Source of the DNA: Muribaculaceae bacterium | Lineage (GTDB): Bacteria > Bacteroidota > Bacteroidia > Bacteroidales > Muribaculaceae | Assembly (NCBI GenBank): GCA_017396945.1 | Contig: JAFQKI010000009.1 | Coordinates: 89,760-153,759 of the forward strand | DNA length: 64,000 nucleotides | Direction: 5' to 3' | Shown here: positions 62,881 through 64,000 of the stretch, piece by piece | How the letters are laid out: every line of letters starts with the position of its first letter | How positions within the stretch are numbered: the first letter of the stretch is position 1 | Translations under genes and position numbers: made by a program | The notes under the pieces: generated by a model | What the model saw: only the letters and a program-made list of their open reading frames with translations | Database searches by the model: none | What the model was told of the DNA's origin: nothing

Positions 62881-62914
62881 GAGCCTACTACTTAGTAGAG
62901 TAGGCTCGCTATTT
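62881..62914. terminator. Intrinsic terminator-like hairpin
   Basis: GAGCCTACT (62881-62889) and AGTAGGCTC (62899-62907) form a perfect 9-bp stem followed by a T-rich tail (ATTTTTA). The gene it once ended is not visible, so it may be the remnant of a deleted unit. Confidence 0.75.
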
Positions 62915-63092
62915 TTATATACCTATCTATAAATCTAATATACTCTTTTAAGCATGCATTTACACTCTATTTTTATTTAATAGTTTTGGAGCTTTAAACT
63001 TTTGGTATTCATTTCCAAATTTCATAATATGTTTTACAACATATCTACCATTTTTTGCTTAAAATTTGTACTCTGTTTTAGATATTTTGATG

Positions 63093-63100
63093 TATATTTG
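63093..63100 (+). promoter_or_regulatory. -7 promoter element of the surface-protein gene
   Basis: TATATTTG fits TAnnTTTG; a TTG lies 24 bases upstream, which is too far for a good match. The leader of about 130 bases is longer than for other genes here. Confidence 0.45.
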
Positions 63101-63230
63101 CAGTTGTATGGAGTTATTCCTAATTCCGGTAGTGGCGTCTCTTTCTTCAAAATTCTCACTTTTTTTGCGTTCTAAAAATCGCACAGAGATACTTATTACA
63201 CAGAAAATTAATAATTAAAAAGATATAATT

Positions 63231-64000
63231 ATGAAAGAGCTTAAATTTAAAGAAAAAATTCTAAGCATTATTCTGATAATTCTATTTGTGGGGTTGGCAC
63301 AAAAGGTGAATGCTACAAATATCAATGGGACAGAATATGCAAGCAATCTGGTGGACAACGACAATATTGTCCTGACAGGCAATACCGTGCTGTTTATGAA
63401 TGCGGACTTGACGCTGAAAAGCATTAGCGGTGACTACAACTTGGAGATACAAGGCAGCAATACGCTGACCATTAACAATCCCAACGGCACAGGTATTTCT
63501 GTCAAATCGTTCAATAGCATGGCTCCGTTGCACATAACTGCGAGAGACAATGCTATCGCCACAACAAATGTGGAAGGTGATATTACCATCACGAATAACT
63601 TGACTGCAGAGACGACAGGAAACAAATATTTTTGTATTGTCGGAAAGAAAGTAACCTTGATTGGTGGAACAATGAAGATTACTTCCGTTACGAATGCCGT
63701 TGTCTCGTATGGCGACATGATACTTGGCGGGGACATTACTGCTAGTGCAACAGACGACCACTCCGGTGCATTTAACACCCGTGATGGTGGTAACTTACTC
63801 ATCCAGGAAGGCAGTACCATAACCGCAGCGAGTGCCGGTTTCGGTATCTATGCCGCAGGTAATATCACAATGCCGAACGGATCGCTGACTGCAAGAGGTT
63901 ATTCAAACGCAACAGTACAATCCAATTCCGGCAATATTTCCTTAACCGGAACGATTAATGTGAAAGGCAAGGATTGTGCCATTTGTGCAGGCGATGAAAA
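63231..64000 (+). CDS. Large secreted surface protein, N-terminal part, cut by window edge
   Basis: The frame starts at ATG 63231 and stays open to the window end, giving 256 codons. A signal peptide (KILSIILIILFVGLAQKVNA) leads into repeats of short beta-strand-turn units rich in G, N, T, D, S: NGTEYASNL, TLKSISGDYNLEIQG, GKKVTLIGGTMKIT, SGNISLTGTINVK. This fits a right-handed beta-helix or carbohydrate-binding repeat protein (adhesin-like) exported to the surface. Base composition is richer in GC than the upstream genes. Family unassigned since the C-terminus, where a type IX sorting domain would sit, is not seen. Confidence 0.7.
   Translation, partial: MKELKFKEKILSIILIILFVGLAQKVNATNINGTEYASNLVDNDNIVLTGNTVLFMNADLTLKSISGDYNLEIQGSNTLTINNPNGTGISVKSFNSMAPLHITARDNAIATTNVEGDITITNNLTAETTGNKYFCIVGKKVTLIGGTMKITSVTNAVVSYGDMILGGDITASATDDHSGAFNTRDGGNLLIQEGSTITAASAGFGIYAAGNITMPNGSLTARGYSNATVQSNSGNISLTGTINVKGKDCAICAGDE

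Noticed and set aside
62800-62910. tRNA gene or attachment site near the island
   Set aside because: The 62881 hairpin does not extend to a cloverleaf, and no duplicated end of radA was seen in the window.
63282-63820. Minus-strand frames of 128 and 159 codons near the right edge
   Set aside because: They are antisense to the open plus-strand reading frame from 63231, which has a signal peptide and regular repeats.

Overview
The window is a 64 kb piece of a Bacteroidales chromosome, most likely a gut lineage near Muribaculaceae/Bacteroidaceae (family-level placement is inference). Support: many promoters fit the Bacteroidetes pattern TTG-N19-21-TAnnTTTG; the gene set includes gldH, a type IX secretion sorting domain, serine palmitoyltransferase, a FeoA-FeoB fusion, type III glutamine synthetase, an EF-G paralog with an altered GTPase site, and a sodium-pumping methylmalonyl-CoA decarboxylase cluster. 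Base composition by eye is AT-rich (about 40 percent GC). No rRNA, tRNA, CRISPR array or intact insertion sequence was seen.

Layout. 0-8.3 kb (plus strand): the end of a cardiolipin synthase, a coiled-coil gene and zapA, a candidate 6S RNA, RNase Y, a RicT-like PSP1 protein, gldH, a HAD phosphatase, an M24 peptidase and CCA tRNA nucleotidyltransferase. 8.3-15.7 kb: NAD synthetase (minus) whose glutaminase nucleophile appears to be glycine, a DUF3298 lipoprotein, a glycosyltransferase, then tsaD, cinA and an acyltransferase. 15.8-20.5 kb: a five-gene operon (epimerase, carboxyltransferase, OadG-like, biotin carrier, membrane beta subunit) that decarboxylates methylmalonyl-CoA, a propionate-forming and sodium-pumping step. 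20.6-29.7 kb: aspS, Nif3-like, a zinc-ribbon protein, serine palmitoyltransferase, an FGE-fold protein, a 3'-5' exonuclease, a lipoprotein and a metallo-beta-lactamase-fold hydrolase.

29.7-34.6 kb is accessory: a ROK kinase, a structured non-coding block, a lipoprotein with a C-type-lectin-like 3' end that resembles a diversity-generating retroelement target, a cluster of strong hairpins including two near-perfect palindromes, a secreted GHL10 glycosidase and a decayed phage antirepressor fragment. 34.6-42.5 kb: DUF3127, DUF695, a small membrane protein, an FAD oxidoreductase, a MATE transporter, a sugar-phosphate HAD phosphatase, nadC and EF-G2. 42.5-43.6 kb is non-coding and carries a nested inverted-repeat element of about 205 bp. 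43.6-60.6 kb: secreted alpha-amylase, glutamine synthetase III, a flavodoxin-fold reductase with a palindromic operator, purN, an Omp85-family protein, ftsH, rsfS, a LolCE-type permease, an aminotransferase, feoAB, an rRNA/tRNA methyltransferase and radA.

60.6-64 kb looks horizontally acquired: a truncated phage packaging gene directly after radA, an XRE-ImmA/PIN toxin-antitoxin-like pair, a long non-coding stretch and the start of a large secreted surface protein cut off by the window edge. No single complete undescribed system is evident. The best leads are the DGR-like lipoprotein with its downstream hairpins, the NAD synthetase missing its glutaminase cysteine, the two structured intergenic elements, and the acquired island after radA.
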